Shown: piece after piece, positions 1 through 9,530 of the stretch
How the letters are laid out: every line of letters begins with the position of its first letter
Numbering within the stretch: the stretch's first letter is position 1
NCBI GenBank assembly: GCA_020536535.1
Contig: JAHLWZ010000093.1
Span: 29,234-93,233 of the forward strand
DNA length: 64,000 nucleotides
Reading direction: 5' to 3'
Origin: Pelomyxa schiedti
Taxonomy: Eukaryota > Evosea > Pelobiontida > Pelomyxidae
Notes under the pieces: generated by a model
Told to the model about the DNA's origin: nothing
The model's database searches: none
Seen by the model: only the letters and a program-made list of their open reading frames with translations
Position numbers and translations under genes: made by a program

Positions 1-1
1 G

Positions 2-157
2 ACAATCAGAGCCAAGTGCGGAAAATTCATCACAGACACGCCGTTCATAGCAGAGTGGTCAATGGCGAGGTTCTCACTCTGTCCTGCTGACATCAAACTT
101 TGCTGTGATGAGCTGGAATCCGCTCTGGCTCCACCAATGAGCTTGTGGGTGCAACAG
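2..157 (+). CDS. possible C-terminal exon fragment at window edge
   Basis: An open frame runs from the window edge to a TGA at 155-157. It has ordinary amino-acid composition (Phe, Trp, Cys, charged residues mixed) and no low complexity. It could be the end of a gene starting before the window, or an upstream exon of the HAD-like gene that begins by 709. A GTGGGT/GTGCAA donor near 147 and a pyrimidine-rich CCCTCAG acceptor near 180 would allow splicing past the stop. I recognise no family. Confidence is low because the fragment is short. Confidence 0.25.
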
Positions 158-299
158 AAATGTTGATCTTCTTTCCCTCAGATCCGCACCCACAAGTGGT
201 TTTGTGTCTGGAATTACAGGTGCTGGTAGGTTGTCTGTCCCTTTTTTCTAGCTAACACTATGATGATAACAATTCTTTCCCCGTATGACGCCGGTGATT

Positions 300-708
300 T
301 CCAATGACCACGGCTGAGTTTTTTTTGGCTCCGAGAGCTTGAGTCAACGGTGAGTCTAGTTGATCTGCTTCCGACACGGTGATTCCGTTTCGTTCACGTA
401 ATCTCTAAGTAAAGCAAGGGGTATCTGTGGATGCCGATCAAGGCGGTACCAACCAACCCACAATAACAACCCAACAACAACATACGCCCATACGAACGCA
501 CGCGTAACAAATTTTTAACTGAAGAACACTTCACACAAACTAACGGACACACAGTTGGTGTGGGACTTGGGCGGAGTTGTTTTTCGCGATGGAAAGGAGG
601 TTCCTTCTCACTCTCCGTGGTTTTTTTTGTTGTTGTTGTTGTTGTTGTTTTTAACCCCACTCCACTTAGTGCTTACTTACTGCTTTATTGAATATTAATA
701 ATAATAGG
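300..708. other. non-coding stretch with GTT microsatellite
   Basis: No convincing coding signal. It holds a T-rich run and a (TTG/GTT)n tract at about 625-650. The reverse-strand open frame over it (394-660) is mostly poly-Thr/Lys read from that microsatellite. It ends in an AATAATAATAG acceptor-like sequence just before the coding exon at 709. It may be an intron or intergenic promoter. Confidence 0.5.
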
Positions 709-1482
709 TAGCGTACCCAGAGCTAGCCAAGAACGGATTTGAAACCAAACTGGTGAAGTCACTCCTTACTAGCTTTGAAAGCAACCAAGTCCGGAAGGGA
801 CTCATGGGTGTGTACATGCCTCGCGCGATTTTCACTCTCGCTAACTGTTCCGAAGACGAGGATCAATTTTGGTCATGGACAGAGCAGGTTGTCCGGCTTT
901 TTTTTTATTTCCCCCACTAACAATCTCATTACACTCCTGGTGTAGCAATTGAGAGAGCATGGGCAAAACACTGATACGGTGTTCTTGAAGAAGACATGGT
1001 ACGAGTCATACCTCCCAATTGAACCGGTATGGGACCTCATGCGGAGAGTCAGATCACACTACCAAATGGTAAAGCACTGTTGCATATTCCTCTGGAACCT
1101 AAACCGCTTCCTAGGTATGTTTTACTGGGAACATTCCCTCCCGTATAGCATATCTCCAACAGAAATACAACTTTGAGGAGCTCTTTGATTTGAAGGTAGG
1201 CTATATTGTTGATGTCATTAATAATTTTATTACATTACATAGGCAAACCTCACTAACTCTCAACAATAGCTCTACTCATATGATTACCATATGAGCAAAT
1301 CCCAACCGCAATTCTTCCAGGCCCTCATCGAGAAATGTGGGTGTGCTCCCAATGAGATTATGCTTCTGGATGATGAGGAGAAGCACAAAGTCGTTGCCAA
1401 TTCTGTTGGAGTCAACTGCATTGTGTTCAAGGGTGATACTGATGACATGATTCGCCAACTGGCTGAATTTGGTGTTAACTAG
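709..1482 (+). CDS. HAD-superfamily hydrolase, 3' part
   Basis: Exons at about 709-888, 949-1069, 1116-1196 and 1270-1482 join in frame. Three HAD motifs are visible: the motif II Thr in VCFTGNIPSRIAYLQ, the motif III Lys in HMSKSQPQFFQAL, and motif IV acids in IMLLDDEEKH. The order and spacing fit an epoxide-hydrolase/dehalogenase-like HAD phosphatase. The motif I DxD nucleophile was not located and must lie upstream, beyond 709 or outside the window, so the gene is called partial. The introns are short (46-75 bases) with GTAAAG/GTAGGC donors. The stop at 1480 is followed at once by AATAAATAATAAAATAAA, a likely polyadenylation region. Substrate unknown. Confidence 0.7.
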
Positions 1483-1621
1483 ATAAATAATAAAATAAAT
1501 ACCTTTTACTACCCTTGTCGTCCCCTCTTTCCCCATGTTCCATCGACCAACTTCGGTCTCATCAAATTCACTGAATTGCCTTTTTTTCCAAAAGGAAGGA
1601 TACAATAACAACAACCAGAAG

Positions 1622-2536
1622 ATGAAGACGACATTCAACCAACGTGGGGACACGACGTCTCACAAACCACCAACAGCCACGAAACACAGAAGAATTCATC
1701 GAGACAACGCTGTGGCGGAATTGCACCCTCCCGACGGTCTCGATGTGGTCCTCCCCCCGGCAGTGCTGGACGAAATTGTGGGAATGCTAATGTGGCCTCC
1801 ACACCCTCGGGTTGTGAACCGCAACTCCAACACCCACCAGGAAATGCAACATTATGGGAGTGCCAACACAGTGGCAACAGCACACAGTGACATTGAAAAA
1901 AATGTTAGTGATCATGGTGAAGCTTTCAACGGAATTCGGTGCCTGTTTCAGTTTGCGCTTTGTTCCCACAAGTGTCTCGAGGCCTGTGAGCGCGTTAGTA
2001 TCCTGTTTGATGTGAGGGCTACGTTTTCCACAAAAAACCACACAACAAGCCGGAATGGTTCTGGGCTATCTGTTGCAGTACTGCAAAGGCAATTGGCGGA
2101 GATGAAGGCCCTGTATGCATTTGCAAAAGTGAATCTGGTTCGAAAGAGGTGGGAACTGCAAGTGGCTTCTTCACACCCAGCAGAAATGGTCTATGATATG
2201 GGGACTCTGCTGATGATTCCTGTTGACGATGTTACTGCTCAGAGACTGGTTGCCTTTAACGCACGCCTACAGTCTGTGGCTGACAACCACAAAAGAGATA
2301 AGTGCTCTGGGGTAGTTTCTTTCGTGACTTTGGACGGTTCAAAGAAGGTATTCCTGTTCTGCTCTGGCGCAAAGGAACGAATGCAAGTTGGGTTTTGTGT
2401 AGCAAACTGTGACTCCCCAATACTACAACCACCACCCTCGAGGGTACTGACATCCAGTGATCCACCACCCCCATGGATTCCACTGGCTCAAATGAAACCC
2501 AGCAAGTACTGGGAACCATGGCTGACTATGCAGTAG
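1622..2536 (+). CDS. hypothetical protein, about 304 aa
   Basis: A long open frame without visible introns. I chose the ATG at 1622 (MKTTFNQRGD...) over an earlier in-frame ATG at 1535, because 1535 lies in a pyrimidine-rich stretch directly behind the HAD gene. The protein has a basic His/Arg/Lys start, then a mixed globular-looking region with VLPPAVLDEIVGML, and a Cys-containing stretch near residue 110. It ends in a Pro-rich segment. No signal peptide or membrane segment is evident. I do not recognise the family. Its 3' end overlaps another open frame (2473-2874) in frame +1, so a late intron could give a different C-terminus. Confidence 0.5.
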   Translation: MKTTFNQRGDTTSHKPPTATKHRRIHRDNAVAELHPPDGLDVVLPPAVLDEIVGMLMWPPHPRVVNRNSNTHQEMQHYGSANTVATAHSDIEKNVSDHGEAFNGIRCLFQFALCSHKCLEACERVSILFDVRATFSTKNHTTSRNGSGLSVAVLQRQLAEMKALYAFAKVNLVRKRWELQVASSHPAEMVYDMGTLLMIPVDDVTAQRLVAFNARLQSVADNHKRDKCSGVVSFVTLDGSKKVFLFCSGAKERMQVGFCVANCDSPILQPPPSRVLTSSDPPPPWIPLAQMKPSKYWEPWLTMQ

Positions 2537-2874
2537 TCCCCTTCCACTCATTAATATACACTGATTCCAAAAACAGCGCTGATCATTATGTGCTTCTGGA
2601 ACTTTCACCCTACATGAACTCAGTAGCAGGGCTCGCTGATTGCTCTTGTCTTTCCCTTCAACATTGTTACTGCTTTCTTGACCTTGTGTTCCTTTGCTGT
2701 GGCCGTGGGTGCTCTGAACTTCTGAGGGCTTTTCACGTAACTAGTTCCCCCCTCTATTGCCCTTCTTCTCCACACTATTCCCCTTCTTCCCCTTCTTCCC
2801 CCCACTCCCACTATTCTCCCCCCGTCTATTACCCTTCTTCACCACACTATTCCCCTTCTTCTGACAACGAATAA
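2473..2874 (+). CDS. ORF ending in RPB1-CTD-like Tyr-Ser-Pro repeats
   Basis: A 133-codon open frame overlapping the end of the previous gene in another frame. Its last 45 residues are Tyr/Ser/Pro repeats such as YCPSSPH, YSPSSPS, YYPSSPH and YSPSSDNE, resembling the YSPTSPS heptads of the RNA polymerase II largest subunit. The middle (about 2630-2720) is hydrophobic and Cys/Leu rich. I found no Rpb1 body domain upstream, so this is not Rpb1. It may be the alternative last exon of the 1622 gene or a small separate gene. The region is a polypyrimidine tract on this strand, so the repeats could be partly compositional. Confidence 0.3.
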   Translation: MDSTGSNETQQVLGTMADYAVVPFHSLIYTDSKNSADHYVLLELSPYMNSVAGLADCSCLSLQHCYCFLDLVFLCCGRGCSELLRAFHVTSSPLYCPSSPHYSPSSPSSPHSHYSPPVYYPSSPHYSPSSDNE

Positions 2875-2977
2875 ACCATTTTTCCATTTCCCCCCTATCT
2901 CGCCTCCCACAACCCTGAACAAGAACATACAACACATAGCAATCAACTTTGAGTTGCACACACAGCCTGGGCCTTCC

Positions 2978-3898
2978 ATGCTGCCTCAAACAACCCCACA
3001 CCCCCCGCCACCCCTGTGTGTGGGTCCCCGGACGCCACGAGGCAGTTTTGATTTCCGAGAGAAAGAAAAGGCCGTCATGTCAGGGAACAAATGTTTGGCA
3101 ACAACATTCTGCACGCTGTGGTTGAGGATTCGTCGATGGTGTGACTGTGTGCATTGTGCTAGCCTGTTCTTTTGCATTTTGAGTGTGACGTTAGCTGGGT
3201 ATGGTGTGTGGGCTCTAATGCAGAGATACGACCCCCTGGTCACACCTGCCACCTGCTACACCTTGGAAAGTCGTAAGTAATTGTTACTATTGCACACGCC
3301 ACCCTAACTGTGCCCCGCACAGAGGTTTTCTATTATGGTGAAAAATGCTGTGCACAATGGAATGTTGATATCACTGCCAATGTAACACATGAGGACGGCA
3401 CAACAGCCCTTCAAGTGTACGCACAGGAATAATAATAATAGTAGTAGTAGTAATAACAAGGGCTGGGGTGTGGGAACACTAACATCACATTGGGAAACCG
3501 TAGTTTCAATGGGAAAGCAGCACTGGCTGATGCTGATGCTGGGGCATGGGTTGATTGTGAGTATGCCTGGCGTGATCTGCATGACTGGCCCGTTGGACAG
3601 AATCACACTTGCTGGTTCAACTCAGATGAAAGTTAGTATACTTTATTATTATACTTAGTACGATATTAGCAGTTTTTTAAAAAGAGACACACATAGTACT
3701 AACACCATTTCACTTCAAACAGTTAAAATCTACCGAACCATCCCTGATGTTTATGGAAAGGGCCAGATTAACTATGCCTGGTATCATCCTGGTGATTTGG
3801 CTTCAGCTTCCAGTGACTTCATCATCGGAGTTTCATTTCTGGTCCTGGGTGTGCTTGTACTACTCTCCTGGTGGATTCTTCAAAAAGTTCTATTATAA
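2978..3898 (+). CDS. two-TM membrane protein with Cys-containing outer loop
   Basis: Exon 1 (2978-about 3273) encodes a Pro-rich start, a basic stretch and TM segment CASLFFCILSVTLAGYGVWAL. A later exon (about 3465-3630) carries Cys/Trp/Asn residues with N-glycosylation sites (NIT, NRS, NHT). The last exon (3721-3898) gives TM segment FIIGVSFLVLGVLVLLSWWIL and ends with a short tail. The third exon ends with one leftover base and the fourth starts in matching phase, fixing that frame. Between exons 1 and 3 a plausible exon (about 3320-3420) runs into TAA/TAG-rich microsatellite, so its 3' border is unresolved. Two membrane passes with a lumenal or extracellular domain are inferred. No family recognised. 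Confidence 0.6.
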
Positions 3899-4170
3899 AT
3901 AATTCTATTGTTGTAAAAGGATAAAAAAAGGAGTGTAAATCTCACATGCAATTGGAAGATTTATTGAAAGTGCCACCTGATTGCACCTGGGATGTTGTTC
4001 ACTTCTGTGGGCTCGAGAATGAGTCCCACAGAGGAAGAAAAACAAACCTCCTGCCAGCTTCTTATTGCTGTATAGCACATACAGCAGCGTTGTGCGCTTA
4101 TCAGTACCTGTCTCATTCTGGTAAGAATGACAAAGTGTGGACCGTTGATTTCCCCTAAATAACAGTCCTG

Positions 4171-5944
4171 ATGATGAGTGGAGTACCACCGGTTGGACAA
4201 CCCAGCCGTTTCGTTTTGGGTTTTCCCTCATGGTGGGGAAATAGGACACCTAGATGCATCATAGTGTGGGCCCTTCTGATTGTTTTTGTCTCGTCGTCGA
4301 TTTTGCTCGACGTCGTCGGTTCATCACCATCACCAGCCCGTGGCCCAACCGTCCCATCATCGCAACTTGCCCCACATCGATTCCCACAACCACTTCGACA
4401 CCTCCACCCAGGCACTTTTACAACAACAACAACAACAACAACAACAACACCAGAACTCGTACCCGCCAGTAGCGCCGTCGTCAGTGTTGATGATGGGAAG
4501 AGTGACAGTGACAGCGACGACGAGGGGGTTTTGGAGTGGAGCCGGGTGATTATGTTTTGCTGCGGGAGTATGTCAATTGTGTGCTGCTTGTTCATCATGA
4601 CCACTTGCGTGGCCTTTGGGAAGCACCGGTTGGTCTACTTCAGGATGGTAGTCGGCCTGGCTGTCAGCGACTTCATAAGCTCGGTTTCCTTCGTGTGTTT
4701 CCTCTTGTTTGTATTGATTGCGGACGCGTTAATTGACCGTGAATAGATATTGGCAGCTACTTGGGTAAGAGAAAGTGATACTACCGCTTGCACGGTGCAA
4801 GGTTAGTTTTAGATGTTGAACCACTAGCTGACTGTGTTACAGCAATATTGCTGCAAACTGCGGATATTACTGGTATATGCTATTACTTTGTCATTGCCCT
4901 ATACTTGTGCATAATAGCAGGCAATCACTTTTTTCCACAAAATTGTATACAATTTGACCGTACCTAGGCACTGATCTCACACTCCCGTTCCCCGTCGAAA
5001 TATGTGTTCACTCATTTCTATGGCTTGCTGGGTGGACAACAGCAATGATTCCACTGATGCCGGCCACACTTGTAACCTATTCTCTGTCGGACGTTGGATG
5101 GTGTTGGGTGGATGAAGAACCAACCTATGCACGATATGTGGGTGAGTTTGTGTTGTGTCTGTGTTGCTATTGCGGGATTCCATTTAACTAGTTTTTCTTC
5201 AGATAATGTTTTATGCCTATAACTGGGTTATCTTACTAGTTTTGCCCGCAGTGTATATTATAGCTGGTGTGAGATTTCGCAGACGGTGAGTTGGAAACTT
5301 TCCAGTACTTTCAAAAGGTTTACTATGTTAGGTTCGTCTCCCACGGAGGCTTCCGAAACCTCAAGCAGCGGGCAGTGGTATCAAAAGTGGCCCATCAAAC
5401 TTGGTTGTACCCTCTTGTACTATACCTTGTCTGGATCCCCTGTTCCATAAATAGGGTACTCGAAGATGTAACCGGAGGTACAATACCCAATTCCGTGCAG
5501 ATAGAAATACTTTTAGACACTCAATAAACACATCAAATCCCAGAATTAAAATATCAAAACATGTAATATAGCATATTGCCAAACATAATTAAATAACCCC
5601 CGGTCACAGAGACCAAGCGGGTGGCCGGATACATGGAACTCACTCTGCTGCCACTTATGGGATTCTTCAACTTCCTCATTTACTTCTTCACGGCGGAACT
5701 CATCAGTGACTTTGGCAAATTGTTCACGCGAGTCCGATTGCGCCGCGGCACCTCCTCAATGTCAATAGCAGTCAATGTACAGAACAAGAAGAACCCCAAA
5801 AACAAGGACAAGATTCTCGCAAGTGACCCCGATGGCGAGCACCCTGAGGAAAAACAGCCACTGGTGATTGATGGAGAGACTGACAACAAGCCCGTGACCC
5901 TGGTTGTGGACACTGTACCTGACCCTGAGTACGACGATACTTGA
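4171..5944 (+). CDS. seven-TM receptor, cAMP-receptor-like (class E) GPCR
   Basis: Six or more exons. A long N-terminal Ser/Thr/Pro-rich outer part with a poly-Thr tract (ACA repeat, about 4420-4450) is followed by TM1 (VIMFCCGSMSIVCCLFIMTT) and TM2 with MVVGLAVSDFISS. An exon with a conserved-looking Cys-x-x-Gln start and TM3 follows, then TM4 (FLWLAGWTTAMIPLMPATL), an outer Cys-Trp loop, TM5 (NWVILLVLPAVYIIAGV), TM6 (TWLYPLVLYLVWIPCSINRV) and TM7 (LTLLPLMGFFNFLIYFF). The tail is about 80 residues, Lys-rich then acidic. The TM2 'LSxSDxxTS'-like motif, the C(x)VQ at TM3 and the TM6 'WIP.SINR' match Dictyostelium cAR/CRL receptors. It would act at the plasma membrane through heterotrimeric G proteins; the ligand is unknown. 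An RGS gene lies at 61-64 kb. Confidence 0.8.
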
Positions 5945-6071
5945 GATATCTATCTGCCAGTCCTCCAATAATTCTCGTGTAACAGATAACAGATTATTTC
6001 AATTAAACCCGTTAGAAGGGCCTTTTTAATTGGCGTCCGGGGTCGGGTGACACCGTGTGTTGTTGGCGTAA

Positions 6072-9000
6072 ATGAAGTTGAGTTGCAAAACAAAAAAATA
6101 AGTTTTATTTGGGTTTTTTTTTCCTCTTCTACCATTAGTAGTGACTGAGTATGTAACAACAAGGTTCAATGTGGAAGAACTTGAAGTGCTATTCCCGTAC
6201 CCATTTGTGTACCCTGAGCAGTACAAGTACATGTTGTACTTGAAACGTGCTCTTGATGCTTCGGTTTGTTGAGCTTTTTCTTTCTGATATTAAAATATTA
6301 AATTAACAGGAATGAATCCTTTTTTTCTTTTTGACCCTCTTTAGGGAACGTGCTTGTTGGAAATGCCATCAGGAACTGGTAAGACTGTGTCACTTCTGTC
6401 ACTTTGTACGGCATTTCAGGCCGCTCACCCGCGTGAGGCCCAAAAAATTGTATACTGTTCCAGGACTGTATCTGAAATTGAGCAGGTACTCTCTGAAACT
6501 TTTTTTTTAAACAAATGGGTGGGCAGCAATCTAACTCCCATGATTGGCAGGTTATGGAAGAAGCAAGACGCGTGACTGGATACAGGTCATCTGTGCTTGG
6601 TGAAGCCACCCCATCTACACTCAGTATTGCTCAAAGTTCGAGGAGGAATTTGTGTGTTCACCCACAGGTAGACAGAAGCTCTTGCTATGTGATGTTTAAC
6701 AGTATTCTGAAAGGTTAGTGAAGAGAAGGATGGAAGAAAGTGCGATGCTATGTGCAGAGATATCACTGCTTCATGGGTCAGGGAAAAGGCGAAATCAAAT
6801 GCAGCTGTGGAAATTTGCCCTTACTACAGAGGTTTTGAGGAAAGAGGTACACAAACTGTGCTGTATGGCACCTATTCATTGGAGGATTTACGGAAATATG
6901 GGAGGTATAATGATTTTTCAATTTGCTTGAGATAAATTTTGAACTGCTGCAGGGAACATACAATTTGTCCTTACTTCCTTGCGCGACATCTTGTTACTAT
7001 TGCTACAACAGTAGTGTTTAGCTACCAGTACATCATTGACCCAAGGATTTCTGAGTTAATTACTAAAACCTTTGCACCAAATTCCATCATCATTTTCGAT
7101 GAAGCTCACAACATCGGCAATCCTTCCTTTTTTTATGCACCAAAATAGTTAACCCACCCACAGACAATGTGTGCATTGAAGCTTTAAGTATAGATATCAC
7201 ACTACAGCAGACTCTTGAAGCAGCCTCCCGTAATATTAAAAAAATTGAAGCCGCCATTACTGTGTATGTATAAGAGATTTAACATCTTGTAAGGATAAAA
7301 TAGGACAAAAACTGCAGATGCAGAAAAGCTGAAACGAGAATATTTAAGGCTTGTTAACGGTGCGGGACTTTGTTGCACAGAAATCGTTCTGATGCTCAAT
7401 TATAGGACTTGCCCGACCGCAGGACTTACCTATGTCAGATGACACCCGCGCAGATCCAGGTGGATTTCATTTTTCTGTTTGTTCCGCAAGTTGAGCATTT
7501 CCAGTCCTTCCTCCAGACGTAATAAACGAAGCAGTACCTGGAAATATTAGAAGAGCGGGTAAAAGCATTCCCGCTCTTAAGTTTTAACTGCTACACAGAG
7601 CACTTTATGTCTGTGTTACGGAGATTGGTGGAATACTTAAAGGTACAACTGTGGATAACTCCCACTGCTTAATATTGCGTTTACAGATGAGACTGCGGGG
7701 ACAAACTGTTTCTCAGGAAATTCCTGTACGATTCCTTCTTGATCTCTATGACAAAGCAGTTCTTGAGCCTAAGACTCTAAAGTAAGAAGAAACATATTTT
7801 TTCTATTATGCACACCAGACTAGATTTTGTACATCACGACTGAATTCTCTTCTTCGTTCACTTGAACTTTCTGGAATGAACGAATATTCTGCGATTTCTT
7901 TAGTCTGTGAATTTGCAACACTTGTATCGACATATTCAAAAGTAGTGCTATTCTGCAAATTGGATATTATAATTGTGGGTAGGGATTTACACTTCTCTTC
8001 GAGCCTTTTGCATCATATGGCGGCTCTTCTTCTTCAGTCCTTCATTTTAGGTTTTTTTGTTCCCATGATGATTTTGTGTTAATTTTCTTAGTTGCCTTGA
8101 TGCCTCTATAGCGCTAGCACCCATACTTGAAAAGTATCGGTCTATTGTGATAACTTCTGGGACACTTTCTCCGATTGACATGTATCCTCGCATTCTTAAT
8201 ATCAGACCTGTGCTATCAGAGAGACTACCTATGTCACTGGCAAGATCATGTATTTGCCCTCTAGTATGCTTCTTCATGAATTTCAGCGTTATTAAGTGAA
8301 CGTACTCCAGATTGTGGGAAGAGGAAGTGACCAAGTTGCAATCACAACCAGAATGGAGAACCGAATGGACCAATCTGTCATGAGGAATTTCGGTTCATTA
8401 TTACAAGAAATGTCTGCTGCGGTTCCTGGTATGGAACGACAGCTCTATTACAACTTACATTTTGTAGATGGGATAATTTGTTTCTTTACCAGCTACGCCT
8501 ACATGGAACAGATTGTCACAGCATGGTATGAAATGCGTATTCTCAACAATATCTTGGCGAACAAACTCATTTTTGTTGGTACACTTCCTTTTACTGGTTT
8601 TCTTTCCTGTTAACACCATTCAGAAACCCCTGACGGGACTGAAACGAGTCTAGCACTTCTAAATTACAAAAGAGCGTGTGACAGGTATTACATCCAAAAA
8701 TGAACTGGAATCCCTATAATCCTTGAAGTGGTCGAGGGGCTATTTTACTGGCTGTGGCTCGCGGAAAATTATCAGAAGGAATAGATTTCTCAAACCATTA
8801 CGGGCGATGTGTCATCCTATTCGGGATTCCCTTTGTTTATACTCAGAGTTATACATTGAAGGTTTATGCTTTTTTTTTTTTTCTTCATTACACCCGGTCT
8901 TAACACTATGCAGGCTAGGTTAGAGTTTCTATCCGATTGTTATAGAATCAAAGAACAAGATTTTCTCACTTTTGACGCCATGAGAACTGCCTCACAATGC

Positions 9001-9512
9001 GTGGGACGAGCAATTAGAGGCAAAACGGACTACGCGTTAATGGTTTTTGCAGACAAGGTTAGAAATAATATTTACTAGATTCCGCACCTCTCCTAATGAT
9101 TCCACATAGAGGTACGGCCGTGCCGATAAAAGAGGGAAACTTCCGATGTGGATTCAGAGTTCTTTATCCGGCGAGTTCATTGATGTATCAACTGATACAG
9201 CTGTCACAAGCTCAAGGCGTTTCTTGCGTGCAATGGGCCAACCGTTCCCAAAAGTAATATCAAATACCAATTCCATTAATAAAATAAAACCTTTCACAGG
9301 AAGTTCAACTTGGTGTATCCCTGTGGTCTCTGGAGGACCTCAAGGCCTTTCAAGCAAAGGAAGCTCAAGATAGAGCTAAGCCAAAAACACAAGTTCAACA
9401 GCAAGTACAACAACCAACACAACAGCCTCCATTACAACAACAAGCACAAGCACAAACAGCAACTGCACCAGCACCACCGGTAATAGTGATTCCATCAAGA
9501 AAAAGGGTGTAA
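6072..9512 (+). CDS. ERCC2: TFIIH helicase XPD/ERCC2 (Rad3)
   Basis: Many short exons encode the XPD helicase, the 5'-3' DNA helicase of TFIIH acting in nucleotide excision repair and transcription initiation. Visible features in order: [19 protein letters not shown] start, Walker A in [26 protein letters not shown] with the first FeS Cys, a CPYF Cys, DEAH box in IIFDEAHNI (about 7095), [46 protein letters not shown], and helicase motif VI in [12 protein letters not shown] (about 8995). The start is odd: the family begins MKLNVD, and here ATGAA at 6072-6076 joins to GTTC at 6164, giving MKFNVEE. That makes a 5-base first coding exon. The C-terminus has an extra Gln/Pro/Thr-rich tail of about 40 residues. 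Confidence 0.93.
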
Positions 9513-9530
9513 ATGCCTACCCCAGTATTA

